Assembly (NCBI GenBank): GCA_037952775.1
Contig: JBANAY010000004.1
Coordinates: forward strand, 1,736,001-1,800,000
Length of the DNA: 64,000 nt
Direction: 5' to 3'
From: Clonostachys chloroleuca
Lineage: Eukaryota; Ascomycota; Sordariomycetes; Hypocreales; Bionectriaceae
The position numbers and the translations under genes were made by a program. Below the pieces are notes generated by a model that saw only the letters and a list, made by a program, of their open reading frames with translations, did no database searches and was not told where the DNA came from. This document shows positions 22,807 through 34,800 of the stretch, piece by piece (positions within the stretch are counted from its first letter, which is position 1; each line of letters starts with the position of its first letter).

Positions 22807-23941
22807 TTAAGCATCCTGCTCAAGCCCCATGACAGCAGTCAGGTTGTTCCGTGCCTGATCCAGCACATTATTCAGATGACCCAGCTTGGAGTATAGCGAG
22901 ATGAGGCTGGGGTCGGCGCTCTCGACGCGAACCTTTTCCCTCACGTAGACGTCCTCGAGGCGCGACGGCCGCAGCGGCGGCTTGGACATGCCTCCCGTAG
23001 GATGGCGGGCAACGGTCCTCTTGCAGTCGGCATCTACGGACCCGAGGGGGTTGTACTTGAAGACGATGTCCATCTCGTCGTGCTCCAGCCTGCGCACTGT
23101 GCCGATGGCCAGGCCGAGCTTGGTGCCGAAGTGGACAGGTGCGTGGACGGGCTCGAGGGCGCGCAGCCAGAGGACGACGCAGCTCTCCTGTAGGCTGAAG
23201 TGTAGACTCAGATTCGGGCCGAGGGCGGGTGAGAACTGCTCGGGCGGGACGGAGGCCAGCCGCCAGCCCGGGTCGGAGGAGGTCAAGGGGGGCCCTTGAG
23301 GAGCTTAGTGCATTCAGAGAGGGACTCGGAGAGGACGGTGAGGTTGGAGGCCAGGGACTGGACGTCGGCCGCTCTGTCCTTATGGAGGGTGAGCCCGAGC
23401 ATGTCGATCGACTGGGTGAGGAGGGTGTGGATGGTATCGAGGGCCTGGATGTGGATTGCGCTCGTCTGGGAGAGGGAGAGGGCCAGGGCTGGCATGGTTC
23501 GGAGTTGGACGTGGAGTGACTGGCGGAAGGTCAGCGCATTGTCATGAGGAAAGCTTGTGGCCGTCGCGCGGGGACAACTTTACCCCCTTGACGATTCTGG
23601 TCCCGACCCGTGTGATGGTCCCCTTGACCTTCTCATTGCGCGGGGTGCTCATGACCAGCGTGCTGCCCGGGTCGATGGGGGCGAGCAGCGCATAGCAGTC
23701 CTCGAGGCCATGTCTGAGGTACTGGCAGACCTCAAGGGTCTCGTCAACGATCCATTTCAGCTCCCTTTCCTGGAACCTGATTAGCATGCTGCCTTGTCTG
23801 ATCCTCCGTTGCTTCGTCATGGTAGAAGTAGCTGTGGAAGGGGATTGTCTGGTGATGCGGTCGTCATCGTCATACCTGGGCTTCAGCCTCTTTAAGCTTG
23901 AGCTCTTGCGCTGTGACAGGTGGCCAGATGTCAATCGACAT
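22807..23941 (-). CDS. RAV2: Rogdi/Rav2 V-ATPase assembly factor, apparent frame break
   Basis: Rogdi-family subunit of the RAVE complex, which reassembles the V1 and Vo sectors of the vacuolar ATPase. Exon 1 is 23941-23876 (MSIDIWPPVTAQELKLKEAE), exon 2 is 23769-23584 (RELKWIVDETLEVCQYLRHG, then LEDCYALLAPIDPGSTLVMS) and exon 3 starts at 23519 (SLHVQLRTMPALALSLSQ). Exon 3 reads to KLLKGPP and then hits TGA at 23285-23283. The conserved C-terminal half (LTSSDPGWRLASVPPEQFSP to MGLEQDA) is open in the next frame from 23286 to 22807. One more C in the C6 run at 23287-23292 would join them into about 321 aa, the family length. The context is a -1 slippery heptamer, C CCC CCT. Confidence 0.82.
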
Positions 23942-24504
23942 AGCTGTTTTATTTCGTCGCTAGTAGATCGAAGCTGCAGCTCCAAGGCAGGCAGCCATTC
24001 CGCGGGCTGGACACGGATAGGTGGTGAGGTGTAGTGTAGATGCAGGCAGCAGGTAATTATGGTCCATGGATGGGGAGATCTCCAGGGCACGTCACAGCCC
24101 ATGGTAAGATGGACCCTGCGCCTGCAATGCTGGTGGCCTGCACCTGTAAATTAGTGGCCTCCAGAAGGGTGTGAGTGGGTCATCAGTCTTCAACCAATGT
24201 CAAGATTTCATTGTGCCTGTATTCCTCGTTCACATCACGCACCTCTAGGTAATCGCCGTTGTATTGCTATATATCAGCACCATTTCTATCATTGATGAAA
24301 GAAATATTATTGTTCTTTTCAGTCTTTTCATACTAATAACCGTCCCCATTCTACCCACTGGCCGCTCACCATAGCCCACGCGAATCAGCCGCCCTAATTT
24401 TTAATTCGAAGCCTCTTCCAGGCAGAGACAAACTACCACAGACTCTCAACAATCTAGTGAGAGAACCGTTATCCGGTTGCCTGACTCTAATATCTGGCTA
24501 CAAT
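23942..24504. promoter_or_regulatory. Divergent promoter region, RAV2 / POP7
   Basis: About 560 bp between divergent start codons. An AT-rich stretch near 24260-24310 may hold core elements. No coding signal. Confidence 0.4.
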
Positions 24505-25080
24505 ATGGCCAAAAAAAGGACAGACGGGAAGTCTGCAGAGGTGCTGCCTAGCCCCGTTGTGAAGCTACCTCCCATCCCCAAAGGCAAACCGCGATCCTGT
24601 TCCTCACACTACGCACTAGAAGCTAACACCTAAGACATAGGTGCCAAGGTGCAGAAGCGCCCCTTGAACAGGCGCCAACCGCCAGCTTCATCAAATTCCA
24701 GGATCATCTACGTCTCACCAAGCACACCATTCATGTCTGCTGTGAAGCGGGTGCAGAAGCAGCTCAACGCCGGCCTACGGACTCAAACTGCAGCTCACAA
24801 AAACGCCTCTCTGGGGTCCAGGATCAGGCAACTTGAGCGTGATTCTGCGAGTTCGGGCGAGAAAGGCTCAGCAACTGTGGCTGTCATGGGCACAGGGAGA
24901 GCGATAGAGAAGACACTGTCGTTGGCCAGCTGGTTCGAGCAGGCCGGTGACTACGAAGTTGAGATGAGAACAAAGACCATCGGAACCGTGGATGATATTG
25001 TTGCAGAGGACGACGATGGCGAGGACGAGAGTCGGGTAAGGAAACTGAGTGGCCTGGAAGTCTCAATCAGATTGAAATAA
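24505..25080 (+). CDS. POP7: RNase P/MRP subunit Pop7 (Rpp20-like)
   Basis: Alba-like protein of the nuclear RNase P and RNase MRP complexes, which process pre-tRNA and pre-rRNA. Exons 24505-24583 and 24641-25080 give 172 aa. The N-terminus leads to VVKLPPIPKG, joined to AKVQKRPLNRRQPP. The Alba core shows IIYVSPSTPFMSAVKRVQKQ, VAVMGTGRAIEKTLSLASWF and YEVEMRTKTIGTVDDIVAED, ending in SGLEVSIRLK. The homology-consistent intron starts with GC (AAAG|GCAAAC) and ends GACATAG, with a GCTAACA branch. A GT donor 15 nt downstream also keeps frame but would leave a 42-nt intron and insert five residues. Confidence 0.8.
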
Positions 25081-25726
25081 CTGCACTGCCATGAACACAT
25101 GACAATATCATTGATACGAGACAATGAACAGTCTCAAAGCACAACTACGTTCGACGAGCAAACAGGAGACTAAAGGTACGACAGAAAATCGAGCGAGGTT
25201 TTGTTAAAGAGAAAAGAACCATATGGTTCATCGCACGCACGTATATACGCACAGCTATGCTAACGCTTTCATACAGATACATTTCAACATTTCTGTCCCC
25301 CTTTTGACGGACCCGACATCCAATAATGCGGAGAGAAGCCATTAATACCAACGCCGTGCTTCTCAGAAATCAAGACCCCCCAGATGTCTCTGTCCGACAA
25401 GACTCATTTGCGGAGAAAAGGGTTCAATCCAACGCCGTGTCCATGTACCGATGCTTCGTTTCCAGAAGTCATACCCAAATAATACCCAGGTATCAATAAT
25501 AGTGGTGATAATAAAAAAAAGTCCCTAGTCCAGCACTCGCAATGCAATAAGGAGAAACAAAACGCAGATGCAAAAACAATCGTTATCGTCAACGCCGGAA
25601 TGGGGAGTAAAAGGAGGTCTAATCCCTTTGATCGAAAGAAAAGTGTTGATCCGAGTGAAGAGAAGAAACCGATGAAGAAAGGTCGGCCAAAACCAGGCCG
25701 CATTAATCTTTCAGGACTCCGGGTGA
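25081..25726. other. Intergenic, convergent 3' ends of POP7 and the DUF3237 gene
   Basis: About 650 bp, A/T-rich with an A-run at 25513-25519. No gene seen. Confidence 0.4.
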
Positions 25727-26785
25727 TCACGCGACACGGAAGGCATCGATGATGAGCTCCTCGCCTCGCCACACACCACTGGCGACCCACAGGCCGCAGT
25801 TGACAATGTCGGCGTAACGCTTGTCCGTCGTCTTGATGGTGAGGAACATGCGGAAGCCGTACTTTCGAGGATCAATCTCCCTTGGTTTCCGTGAGCTGAG
25901 GAGCGCATCGAGGATCTCGCAGGGCCCTGAGAGTGAGCCTCGGGTTCTCATCTCCAAACTAGATGTCACGTTAGGAATCGAGCTCTTGAGCTAGGAGCGT
26001 GGGGGACTTTGGCTTACACTGCTGGTGGTTCGTCAGTGGTCCTCATGATGAAGGCGCCCTCGACAATGCGGATGGGGCGAAAGCCTCTTGCTTGCCCGAG
26101 ATCGTAGCCTCCAGTCTAGTCCACGTGTTAGAGACTTGGGTCGTTTTGCATTTCTTGTGCCTCAACAGGGGAAATACATACCATGACTTGTCCATGTCCG
26201 AATGAGCCAGACCAGGTACCCGATGAGATGGCGGTAATCTCCTTGTGTGCTCGCCCCGGGACGTGGGCGGGCTCAGGGCGCAGGGTCACTGCTAAACGGA
26301 AATCGAACTCCAAGGTGGGAGTGGGAAAGGCGAAGGCAGGATTGGGGAAGTGATCCAGAGATCGTTTACAAGATTCTTCTAGGCTCCTAAAAGCGAAAAA
26401 GGTGAGGTTAGCATACACCGACCCACATACAAACGTATGGATCGCATCCAACGCCTTGGTGCCACTCACTTTCCACATCTTTCCTCAGCGTCGATGACGG
26501 GTTCTCGTTTGGGCAGGCCGCACGGCAGGCCTGTGAGAAGATTTGGTTCCCATGGCGGCGTACTCCTGTCCTGAGGCGGGGGGGGCTCTGCTTATCCCTC
26601 CGGCGCAGCTTCCTGGTGACCTCGGATACGTTGGCTGGTACGGTGGTGGTGTTGGTCCTGGCGGTGGCCTCAGACTCGGTGAGGGTGCGGGCTCGCTTGG
26701 ATGGCGGTCTGGACGACTCGGGAGGTGACGGCGGCGCCCGCTTAGGACGAGATTTGGCCACTTCACTCAGCGTTACCGTTGCCAT
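25727..26785 (-). CDS. DUF3237 (UPF0311) domain protein with basic N-terminal extension
   Basis: The C-terminal two thirds match the DUF3237 beta-barrel family of unknown function: LEFDFRLAVTLRPEPAHVPG, AISSGTWSGSFGHGQVMTGG, YDLGQARGFRPIRIVEGAFI, LEMRTRGSLSGPCEILDALL and YGFRMFLTIKTTDKRYADIV. The 3' exons are firm: 26182 down to the intron, 26115-26018 and 25958-25727. The first exon (26785-26470) encodes a Pro/Ser/Arg-rich stretch (SRPKRAPPSPPESSRPPSKR) that looks like a disordered, nuclear-type tail. To keep frame from its GTGAGT donor, the acceptor must be CCTAG at 26380-26379, 8 nt past the stronger TTTTAG, so this junction is uncertain. The model gives about 280 aa. Confidence 0.7.
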
Positions 26786-29700
26786 TCAGGCAGTTCGATG
26801 AGAGATGTGTGCTGTGTGAGAGTGTGAGAGTGTGAGCGTGAGTGTGAGTGAGAGCGAGCTCAGTAGCGGCTGCTTTTGAATGTGGGTATGTATGTTCTGT
26901 ATGTATAGTATATATTACGTATATATATACATGTGCGCTTGTTCAGTCCGGGAGACGGTTTCACGGCCTGCAAAGTTGGGGTGGGTGCGAGGGGATATGA
27001 GAGGCAAGATAAGTGTATCGTGACAAGACAGGCCAGCCATGATCCTATTATACTGAATAGGGCCACTATGGCCCTATGTATGCACAACGGACTTATGGTG
27101 TGCTGATTTGAAATGCACCGGCACGTATGCTACCCACCCGATGTCAGGGGGGCAGCTGGCGAACGAGAGAACTCGCACAGGAAGCGCGGTTCGCCTAGAT
27201 CCGGAGTCGCCCATTAACCCCCTTCGGGTGCCGAAGGGGGGGAGAGGCAGCGGATCGTACATTTGGCACCATCTCAGCTCACTCATCAGCTCATCAGTCG
27301 GTCGCGAGTGGGCCCGGATCAGCAAGCCATCGGGTGCCCTCGCTGATCAGCCCTGGCCCTGCCCGTTCATTAATGCCCTAACAGAACAGCCCATCCCATT
27401 CCTCGTCTCCCCGACCAGGCGACTGACTGCCCGTTGTTTTACTTGTTGTTTTGCATTTTTCCTCCCGTCGCCTCTGCGCGCGCTCACTCCTCTTGCTCTG
27501 GGTCTGTGCTCGTCGTGCTGCGGCCGTTGCGGCTGCTGATGGGTGGATGGATGGATAAGCCTCTGCCCGGCCCATGGCCTCGGATTTGGTCGCGCAGCTC
27601 CTTTAAACTCCGCCGGTAATAGTATGCAATGCCTCCAGCGCCCTTTTAGCGCGCCACATTGTTCCCTCCCAGGCGCTCAGAGCCGCACTTGCCTTACTCA
27701 GACAGCAGCTACAGGACACACCCTCCCTTATCCTCGGGCTGATAAACACCGCCCGTTCCGCCGTACGCTACCTTATCCGCAGACCCCGTTTGTCAGATTA
27801 TTATAGCGCGCTTGGCCAGAGGCTAAAGTCTCCCTTAAATCCACTAAAGGCGGCACGCCCGGTCTCGGCCAAGGGCCGATGCTTGATAACGGAAGAAAAA
27901 GAACATTCCCTCGCCATTATTCATCTGATTTGTCGTAGGTGAGGTAGTCATCCCCTCTCGCTTTGTAAACGCAGGGGAAATTTCCCAAAGCGGCCGCCCC
28001 AAAGTGCATGCATGCCGCTACTTACTAACCTCGGTGTAACACACCTTTCCACTCCTCCCTGCAGGTTGGTACTTGGTTCTGTTCCCTTTTTCTATTCTAA
28101 GATTTCTTGTTTCGATCATGTTGATTTAAATTTATCTCTTGACTCTGCCCTGTGTTTGAACGAGCCAACCCATCTTGGCGTGACATTGCTTGATTACCTG
28201 TTTTATGTACTGCCTCGGACTCTAGGGGGGCCTCCCAATAGTCCTAACAGTCCCATCCGGCCAGGAGGCCTAATTTGATGTCACAGTCATCTCTGCCTAA
28301 CCGATGGGCAGAATAGGAAAGCAGAACATGGAGAATGACGACAGAAGCTTCCAGGCCACGACCGCAGACATCACCCAATAAAAGAAAAAAAAAGCCAAAG
28401 CTACCAAGCGGCGAGGAAGCGAGGGGACGACAGGCAACACGAGGGAACAAGCCAGCCCACAGCGCATCAACAACAAATGGCAAAAAAGCTTATTCAAGAC
28501 CCCAAAGGTAAGAGGGAACCCTGAGTGGTAATGAGCCTGCATATCAGCCGGCCTGCGTACATGTGGATGAGTATGACACACGAATCATGAATGCACCAAG
28601 GGGGCCAAGGGGAATGGATGGGCCGCCAATATTTCCCCCTTCCCCTTCAGGCAGGGACGGAGGTGGAAGATCACGGAGCAAAAGCTCACACGACCACGCC
28701 GGGGCATCTTGGTAATACTGCAAGATCGAGGAAATAGCAGACGGGGTGGGACCCTGGAAGGGGAAAGGGCTATAGCAGGTTTTGGGCACATATTAGATGT
28801 GTGTGTTTAAACCGCGAACCCGTTCCTGTCCAGGCGGCCACCTACCCCAACGGAAACCCTTATTCTTCCCTTGCCTTCCCGATAAACCACATCATTGTCA
28901 CGAGATGGGCCGCGAGACTTTGACTCCCGGTGGGATCATGCGAGGTTCAGATTCTGGGTTGCTTCACGCGCGCTGTTGTTTCCAAGGTGGCTGCCGGTCT
29001 GCGGGCGGCCGACAGCACCACCATCCTCCCCATCCATGACTCTTTTCTTTCTCTCCTCCTCCTTCCTGGTCCCTCTTTCAGCCCAGCGAGATGGGGATGC
29101 GATCCGCTCGAGGCAAGGCCATGTGGTAGCTTGGCTTCACCGACTGGGGGGCGAGCAGAAGATGGGGTTGGGCAGGTTGGACGCAAGATCGCGAGGGACG
29201 AACTAGCAGACCGCCGAGTTGGCTTGCCCAGCGGCATGCTAGGCCCAACGGGGACGGAGATGCATTGATTGTTCTGGCGGAATGCCTTGTGTCTGGCTGG
29301 ATCTCAAAGTCTCAAGCCAGGCCTCCCAGGAGGAAGAGGCAGCTGTCGCAAAAGGCCAGAGGCGGAGGGCAGGCTGGGGAAAAAGTGGCGTGATGGATCG
29401 TGAGAATAAAACGATTCATGACGTCGCGGTCCCGGATTCAAACGTACGCTCTAGGCCCCGGCCTTTTGCTCTCCCGAACCCTTGCTCGCCGCAGTGCCTA
29501 CAGACACTCTGGCCGGGGTGCTGCTGGCTGGGAAACAGGCCTAGACGCAACCCAAGCCCAGGCGGTGGCCTTGGTAGGGACCCTCTGGCAGCAGCGCAGC
29601 AGCAGCCCGACACTTGATCCATTCCACTCCATATTATCCTCGAAATACCCGCTCGTGTAAGTGCAAGACCCTGATCGGCAATGCGTAATACCTAATACAA

Positions 29701-30794
29701 ACAAACTTCTCTCGAGTTATTATCCGAGAAGAGGAGCAGTCCTTGCACGCGCCCATGATGCTTGAGAGAGGGGAAGCTTTTTTTTCTTTTCTTTTTCATC
29801 TCCTTCCAAATGGGCAGACACTTTCCCCAAAACCCATGATTTCATGCATAGCTGCATGACCGTCTCCTCATCTCATGCCCTTTCCCGTCTCACTTTCGGC
29901 ATGATGTGAGGGGAAGGGCTGCAGGAATCATGTAACATTACTATTTTTCTTTCTTCGTACACTTATCCCTACTTCCATTCGTCACTGCGCATGCTCCCCT
30001 TCAGCTGTCTCTCCATGGTGGCGACTGCTGGAGAGTTGCCGACCCAAGCCGCTGGTTTCACTCAAGGGACCGAGGGAACGCTCCCGTAACCCCGATGACC
30101 CGGCCCGGCCCCAATCGACAGACAACCCCCGACTCGTCGATCTCGTTCGTTGTGTCTTTCACACACACACTGACTGGCCAAGTGCTATGTGAAGAATGCA
30201 TAACCCCTTGCATAAAAGACTACATGTCACACTCTACGGCAAACACCGGATCATGCAATGCAAGATGCAAGCATCCTCTCATTGTGCATACGTCAGAAAA
30301 TGCCTAACTACCACAAACCAAGTGTGATTGTAATATTCGTTCAAAGTTGCCAACGAGTCCTCCATACAGACAATCAAACCAAACGAGCACAGCTAGCCAA
30401 TCCCAGGCCAGCTCGTGACGCTCGATTCTCATCCAGTAGATAAAACCCGCTCCCTTGTGGTGCTGAGAAGTAAAGACTGCGCCATGCAAATATTATGCAA
30501 GTGTTGTCTTCCTGTACCCGTCTTCAGGTGACTCACTCTTTGCCAGAGAAAACCCGCCGTGGCATACAATGCCACAGTGTTGTATAAAAAAAAAGCAGAT
30601 CATACGGCAGCTCAAAGATGACATGCCATGTATGTCCTAAGAAGAGAAGTGGGAAGATCGTGCAGTGCGACTTGGCATAAAGTACATGTGAGAATCGAAA
30701 AGTAAATGTTGCGATGTCCTTGATAATGTACGAGACTCATGAGAGCCCGTCAAGTAAGGGCTCTATCCCGAAATTAAAGACCAGCTATTCATCA
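26786..30794. other. Gene-poor 4-kb interval
   Basis: Between the promoter of the DUF3237 gene and the 3' end of the PR-1 gene. A GTGAGAGTGTGAGAGTGTGAGC-type purine/GT repeat lies at 26814-26857, then AT repeats (TATATATATACAT) near 26920. GC-rich blocks alternate with T-rich tracts. Open frames up to 143 codons (27108-27539) have low-complexity composition and no motifs. A non-coding transcript or a long upstream regulatory region is possible, but nothing shows it. Confidence 0.35.
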
Positions 30795-31890
30795 CTACTC
30801 ATCAATCGTCACCTTGATTGTGTCCTGCTTGAGAGGCGACATGACGTTCTTGCCGTACTCGCCAGCGTAGTTGCCTAAGATCAATCGAATTAGCATCATG
30901 TGCGCCCTAGATTGAAATCAATATCAAGTCGTATCTTACCTGGGCTACCGTAGTTGCAGATGGTGTACCATCCCTGGTAAGCCAGAACAGTACCAGCACC
31001 ACACTTGACAGTAGCACAACCAACACGGTTGGAATCCTTCCAGACGAGCTGGGTGAAGTGACCCCAGAGGTGGAAGTCAGCCATGGGAGGGTCAGCCAGA
31101 CCGTAGAAGGAAGAGTACAGAGGCTCCTCGCCATTGTACCACTGCTCAGTAACAGCAGCAGCACCAGTCGAGATCTGGAGGTCATCGATGTCGCCAGTTG
31201 AACCCCAAGAGGCCAGGTTCTGACCGTAGCCGCCATCGCCTTGGTTCCTAAAAATGATTGTCAGCAACCCTAGCCCTTATACTGATGCAAACAGTTCTTG
31301 TAGACGTACATGTCATGCTCCCAGACACATTTGCTGGCACTGTTGTGAGCATACTGGGCGAGTGTGGCATCCCACTCCATGGCGGCAACAGAGTGGTTGG
31401 CACGGTGGATGTTGTGGTGGTACAACATGGTTTCCTCGTATCCAGTAGGAGTGGCAGGGGCAGAAGAAGATGTGGAGGTTGTTGGCTGAGCGACAGATGT
31501 AGAGGTGGTGGTTGGCGCCGGTGCAGACGTCGAAGTCGAAGTCGTGGTTGGTGCGGGTGGTGGTGCCGAGGACACTGAAGTCGTCGTGGGAGGAGGGGCA
31601 ACAATCGAGGAAGAGGTGGTTGTAATCACAGGAACCACAACACTAGTGGTGGATGGGATAACCGGTGCTACCGACGTGCTGCTGGACGAAGGCTTGATAA
31701 TGATGGTAGTCGGGGCAGGCTGGTCAACAGTGGTAGGCTTTACCGACTGTCCAGCAAGACAGCTGACCGTCACGGTTTCGGTGACCATCGCAGTCTCAAT
31801 GACTAATTCTGTAATGATAGCACGCTTTGAAAGAGGCTGAGCCATAGAGATGGCCGCGCTAGTAGCCGCAAGGAAAAGGGAGGCCTTCAT
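30795..31890 (-). CDS. Secreted CAP/SCP (PR-1-like, Pry-type) protein
   Basis: Secreted CAP-superfamily protein; yeast relatives (Pry1) bind sterols and fatty acids. Exons 31890-31310, 31247-30940 and 30874-30795 give 322 aa. MKASLFLAATSAAISMA is a signal peptide, followed by QPLSKR with a probable KR processing site. Residues about 60-145 form a Ser/Thr/Pro-rich linker (TTTSTSTSAPAPTTTSTSV) likely to be O-mannosylated. The CAP domain follows: MLYHHNIHRANHSVAAMEWD, YAHNSASKCVWEHDMNQGDG, GYGQNLASWG, FTQLVWKDSNRVGCATVKCG and WYTICNYGSPGNYAGEYGKN. The last two are CAP signature motifs, and the HNxHR and GHFTQ residues of the cavity are present. All three exons keep frame. Confidence 0.95.
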
Positions 31891-34800
31891 CTTGAATGGG
31901 ATATTTATCCTGCTGTTTCTGCAAATACCATCGAGTTAGTCATTTCCACTTCTTAATGGCGGTAACATAATCATCCAGCATAGAGCAATGCAAAGCGGCC
32001 ATCAAGAGGCTGGTGGTTGGTCGTCCAGTTCCTCAATAGGCATTTCTCGAACACATGTGTCTCAAACAGATCTGAGTGATCTATTTCATAGTTCATCATG
32101 GAACAGGCGCCGTGTGGGGGAATGTGAGTTGAGACATTGCTCACGAGACATGCTGGCACAGACAGGTCGAGACTGGATGGGCGTTTCCATACAATCGGGT
32201 GTGGCCATGGTGTTCGAGAACAGGCATATGGGGCTGTATTCTCAACATTGAGACCCTGTTTTCAACATTGGGCTGTGTCCAGACATGACAATAGTGGCCT
32301 CCGAGTTTAGGCAGGCGACGGATAGTGGTTGACCACGACACATCTTAAAGGTCATTGCAGGCTTCACATGTGTTCACCTTTTTCCACATACCTTTGGAGA
32401 TTCGGATAATCAGAACCAGCTGGGGTAGCACTTCTGGCTGTGTAAAAGTTGGCGAAATGGAAAGCTCGTCGAGAACTTTGAAGAGGAGATCAGAGATATC
32501 GAAACTGGTGTGGCCCGGCCAAAATCTGAGAAAGATTGCTTGGTGGAAAGGTTTCTGTTCGAGTCGACGAATAAATCTGATTGGTTTCCTGGGGAATGGA
32601 TGGTGGAATCGTAAGTTGGATGCTGCAAAGAAGACGATATGAAACCGCACGCGGCCGCTAATGAGTGTGTTGTGTCGTGTGAATGACACGTTAAGGAACG
32701 AATGAAGGTGAATTGAAAAGAAAGGATGACTAGAGAAATCTCTGTCGTGTAGAGGCCGATGTAGAAGGAAGGAGAGGCGATGCAGCCCACGGGGCGAGCG
32801 ACGACGTATATAAAAATGATCGACCTGACGGGGGTGTCAAAGGGTTGTGGCTCCAACTGGGGAGTGTAGAAAAGAAGTGGGAAATGAGTGGAAGTCGTCG
32901 TAATGAGTGACAAAGTACCAGACCGGGGTCGCAGAGGCGAAGGCGAAGAGAAGGTCAAGAAACGCAAACCAGGCAGAAGATGAGGAGGACGAGGACGAGG
33001 ACAGGGCCCAGGCGAGGAGCGAGGGAAGCGTTGAGCAGCTGTAGCAGGAGCTGACTGCCCCACATCCAGGTGCCGATGCACCCCCTCACCCCCAGACCGC
33101 CACTAGAGGGAAGGGCGGCTGCCGCAACCGCCTAGGCGATGACTGGCTCCAGGGCACCGACAGCCACCGTTCTAGCGACTTCCCGCTGTGGCAAGCGCTA
33201 ACCGGCAGGCGTTGGTAGTGATGCGCCAGGCCATGGGGGCCGCTCGCCCCACTAGGGGTGTGCCGATGCAAGGGTTGGGCATTTGGAAGCCCCGAGCTCA
33301 TCTTCCTCAAACAACAGCGGCATACGGCATACGCACTCGGGTCCAATGCGGTCGCACAGCCAGATTCGCCTACGGAGCACACTCTCACTGATTGGTTTAT
33401 CTTCTGGGCCCTGATATTTGTTCTTTTTTCTTCTCGCCGTCTCCGATGTACATCTGTACCCACGATAGCTGTGGCATCGAGATACTCGACCTTGGCAAAC
33501 GGTCCTGACGGTGATCGTACTTGCTTGTTAGGCATCATGGCGATCCCCCTCAACAGGCCTTTTTCTCCTCGGAGGGGGCGGAACATACTTCATCTCGCAG
33601 ATTACTTGCCGCGTCCTTGGTCAGCTAATCCAGTTGCAAGGAGTATCTGCTCGTTGTCACGCCCGTCAATCCAGCTTACCGAACCCTTTCATCTTCGCTA
33701 ACGCCAGCCGGCTCTCTCGCTGTGGCAAATCCTGGCACTGCAAGCAAATGTCGGGATCACTCCCAAAAACAACAGGATGTAAGGTCCAAGGAAGTTCATA
33801 CACGCACAAGAGTCGTGCAGACATGCCGCCGTACCTTGCAGGACGAGGTGGCAGTGGGGTCTGAGCTCCGATCCTTGCCTGTGATGACCAAGTCCAGGGG
33901 TTTTGGCCAACGGAATCCCAGCATCTCCATTAAACAAGCTATCACCGCATTGATCCGTCATAGGTCTGCGTGCTTTTCTGAAACCGCCTCAATCTCAGTG
34001 CCTGAAACCCCGGTCGGCCACAGCTTTGACTAACAAGCAATGCAATGCTAAGTATTGAAAGCAATGGCATAACGCTCTAGACGATGATTCGGATCATTTT
34101 CGCCCTTGGAAGCAGTCGTTGTTTTTACTTCCATTCCTCAACAATGCGCAACATTTTCCACACTCCAGGTAAATTCTCAGCCAAAATGACAACCTGGCAG
34201 GATGCAAAGATATGATTATGGGGTCATGACGGCGGTTTGTTTGTACTCATGCTGCATGCATCGACTGTTCAATGCCGGCACAGGGCCCCCGACGCCGGTG
34301 ATTTCGATGGTGCCACTCTCCATCGGACGAAATTTCTTGTTTCCTCTACTCCTTGCTTCCTCGCTTCCGACAAAGTCGACGGGGCATGATGACGTCCACG
34401 GGCAAATCATGCACTCTGAGACAGAGGGGAGAAGACAGAGCAGCCACATTGATGCATCCAATGACGGAACACTGCATTCCAAAAATGCAGCTGTATCCGC
34501 CTGTACATCTTCACAAAAGCACAGGTTAGTATCGTGGCATCGATAAGCTGGTGGGATTCGCCCCTCACTTCTCGTTCTTTGACAAGTAGTGGCCGAGGAG
34601 ACAATATAGTACTATCCTCCTGCCAATTTGCTTCAAGTTCCCCATTCTTGCATCCGCCATACCATCCTTAGAAATTCCATGTGGCAATTTCGGCCGTCAA
34701 CCTAAATTACTCATATGCCGCTACAGCGCAAAGCTTGTTCGCTTCCTCCTAGATGGCCGCGGAGGAAACTAAGCCGCACCCAAGCATCAATCTGATCTGG

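Noticed and set aside
27108..27539. 143-codon plus-strand ORF
   Set aside because: Cys/Leu/Ser-rich translation of C/T-rich DNA; no signal peptide or family signature.
32410..33081. 223-codon minus-strand ORF
   Set aside because: Low-complexity Ser/Pro/Thr content in a C/T-rich stretch upstream of the PR-1 gene; looks like leader or promoter sequence.
33086..33586. 166-codon minus-strand ORF
   Set aside because: No recognisable domain, overlaps an equally long plus-strand ORF, no splice context.
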